Below are positions 12,275-13,397 of a stretch of DNA of 13,397 bases, one piece after another (positions within the stretch are counted from its first letter, which is position 1; each line of letters begins with the position of its first letter). Source of the DNA: JACQFK01 sp035644495 (lineage in GTDB: Bacteria; Planctomycetota; MHYJ01; JACPRB01); NCBI GenBank assembly GCA_035644495.1, contig DASQOM010000361.1:1-13397 (forward strand), read 5' to 3'. Under the pieces are notes generated by a model. The model ran no database searches. It saw nothing but the letters and a program-made list of their open reading frames with translations, and was not told the DNA's origin. The position numbers and the translations under genes are program-made.

Positions 12275-13026
12275 CAGGCCCGCTTCTCCCGGAGGAAGGA
12301 GCGCAGCTTGGCCTCGATCGAGCGGGGCGAGTCGCCGGTCTGGAGCCAGATGATCCCCTTCACGATCATCTGCCGGTACAGCACCTCGTGCCGGTGCTTC
12401 CGGTCGAGCTTCTTCGAGATCGGCGTGAACACCGCGTAGCACGCAAAGACGCCGTAGAACGTCGAGAGCAGCGCGACCCCCATCTTCGGCCCGATCTGGG
12501 TCGGGTCGTCCAGCGACTTGAGCACGAAGACCAGGCCCATGATGGTCCCGATCATGCCGAAGGCCGGCGAGTACGTCGCCATCGTGTCGTAGGTCGCCCG
12601 CGTCCGCGCGTGGCGCTCCTCCATGCTCGCCATCTCGACGGCCAGGCGCTCCTCGACGAGGTCGGGCTCGACGCCGTCGATCGCCATCTGCACGGCGCGG
12701 CTCAGGAAGTTGTCCGTGATCTGGTTGATGACTTTTTCCAGCCCGAGCAGGCCGTCCTTGCGGCTGATGCCGGCGTACGCGACGAAGTCCCCGATGAGCC
12801 GCTCGTAGTCGTAGGTCGCGACGGTGAAGGCGACCCGGAGCGCCTGGACCGACTCACGGAGCTCCTGGAGGGAAAGGCCCGCGATGGTCGCGACGACCGC
12901 GCCGCCGAAGGCGACGACCAGCGCTTCGGGGGACCAGATCTCCTGGGGGGACCCGTGGGCCACGCCGATGAACAGCACGGCGATGATCCCGAGGTAGCCC
13001 AGGACGAGCATCGTGTCGAGCTTCAC
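12274..13026 (-). CDS. motA: Flagellar motor stator protein MotA
   Basis: It encodes 250 residues, the usual size for MotA. Four membrane helices: about 5-23 (TMLVLGYLGIIAVLFIGVA), 34-52 (EALVVAFGGAVVATIAGLS), about 153-172 (SPAFGMIGTIMGLVFVLKSL) and about 181-202 (KMGVALLSTFYGVFACYAVF). A large cytoplasmic loop separates helices 2 and 3. Pro residues in YSPAFG and FTPISKK match the conserved prolines of the family. With MotB it forms the ion-driven stator of the flagellar motor. GTG at 13026 is preferred over the internal ATG because of the GGGGGG run 10 nt upstream and because it preserves helix 1. It is first in a three-gene operon with two motB genes. ExbB/TolQ homologues are an alternative, but four helices and the MotB partners favour MotA. 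Confidence 0.9.
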   Translation of the reverse strand: MKLDTMLVLGYLGIIAVLFIGVAHGSPQEIWSPEALVVAFGGAVVATIAGLSLQELRESVQALRVAFTVATYDYERLIGDFVAYAGISRKDGLLGLEKVINQITDNFLSRAVQMAIDGVEPDLVEERLAVEMASMEERHARTRATYDTMATYSPAFGMIGTIMGLVFVLKSLDDPTQIGPKMGVALLSTFYGVFACYAVFTPISKKLDRKHRHEVLYRQMIVKGIIWLQTGDSPRSIEAKLRSFLREKRA

Positions 13027-13066
13027 GGACGGAGTTCCCCCCTATAGTGCGCCTTACCGTACATCG
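13027..13066 (-). promoter_or_regulatory. motA: Candidate promoter of the motA-motB-motB' operon
   Basis: In the 40-nt gap the minus strand carries TATAGG, with ATGACG 18 nt upstream as a possible -35 (it overlaps the stop of the preceding gene). GGGGGG follows and could act as a Shine-Dalgarno site for the GTG. The pair is imperfect, and the operon may also be co-transcribed with the upstream gene. Confidence 0.35.
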
Positions 13067-13397
13067 TCATTTCGGGCCCGTCAGCCCGCGTCCGCGTTCG
13101 GCGATCCGGGCCCCCGTCGCCGCGCTGAGGCGCTTCCGGGCGTCCACCCCCGGACCCTCCGAGAGCGGGTCCGCGAACAGGGTGTCGTCCGGCGACGGCC
13201 GGACGCCCGGCGGCAGCAGCAGTTCGCCCGCCACCCGGGCGAGTCCGAAGGGGTAGCGGCCCGTGCCGTCGACGACCGCCCAGGTCACGATCGCAGACGA
13301 CGAGATCGCGGACGGAAAGCGGGCGGCGGGATAGACCTTGAACGCGGGCCGCTGCTGCAGCGAGCGCAGCTCCGTCACGATGAAGAGGTCGAATCCG
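13067..13397 (-). CDS. C-terminal part of an unrecognised protein (5' partial)
   Basis: The frame is open from the right edge to a TGA at 13067-13069 and gives about 109 residues. It begins GFDLFIVTELRSLQQRPAFK and contains strand-like stretches (AIVTWAVVDGTGRYPFGLA and VAGELLLPPG). The tail is Arg/Gly-rich. A GTG at 13378 could be read as a start, but the frame continues upstream without a stop and the sequence before it (GFDLFI) looks coding. The family is not recognised. It lies 40 nt upstream of motA on the same strand and could be part of a motility operon. Confidence 0.55.
   Translation of the reverse strand, partial: GFDLFIVTELRSLQQRPAFKVYPAARFPSAISSSAIVTWAVVDGTGRYPFGLARVAGELLLPPGVRPSPDDTLFADPLSEGPGVDARKRLSAATGARIAERGRGLTGPK

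Noticed and set aside
12275..12442. Longer N-terminus for the first MotB-like protein
   Set aside because: It would overlap motA for most of its length; the TGATG junction gives a typical MotB start.

Overview
The window is a high-GC bacterial segment. It looks like a contig from an uncultured, Gram-negative-type, flagellated lineage. A Planctomycetota-like origin is my best guess, not proven. The basis is a secreted HEAT-repeat protein whose N-terminal HEAT-like module and STN-like tail recall planctomycete proteins, and several start codons that sit only 5-8 nt behind TANANT-type -10 boxes.

Layout, left to right. Positions 1-460 hold the 3' end of an unrecognised helical protein, a 56-bp dispersed repeat (copy 1), a pyrimidine-rich tract and a scrap of a TPR gene. 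Positions 461-2298 hold a coupled pair: a zinc-ribbon protein with a YbjN-like domain, split by an in-frame TGA, and a trypsin-like serine protease carrying the same zinc-ribbon plus YbjN-like module at its C-terminus. Positions 2301-3120 hold another TPR-type remnant and a small less GC-rich ORF of unknown function on the minus strand. Positions 3121-3702 encode an exported cytochrome P460 with a CxxxCH haem motif, followed by a small membrane ORF. Positions 4141-6018 encode the secreted HEAT-repeat protein. A SpoU/TrmH-family RNA methyltransferase follows on the minus strand (6250-6999), diverging from a decayed M28-peptidase N-terminus that stops exactly at repeat copy 2 (7184-7239). Positions 7432-8214 encode a four-helix membrane protein of unknown function, followed by a decayed minus-strand remnant.

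An ornithine cyclodeaminase/mu-crystallin family enzyme (8527-9480, minus) diverges from a PurD-like ATP-grasp ligase (9541-10821, plus) whose PurD signature motifs are altered. The right end is a flagellar stator operon on the minus strand, motA-motB-motB', with two unequal MotB paralogues that share an 89/91-nt identical block over the channel helix. The 3' part of another unrecognised minus-strand gene runs off the right edge.

The most unusual items are the zinc-ribbon/YbjN protease pair, the two MotB genes with their near-identical core, the divergent PurD-like/OCD pair, and the repeat that sits at the broken edges of genes. No tRNA, rRNA, CRISPR array or intact transposase was seen.
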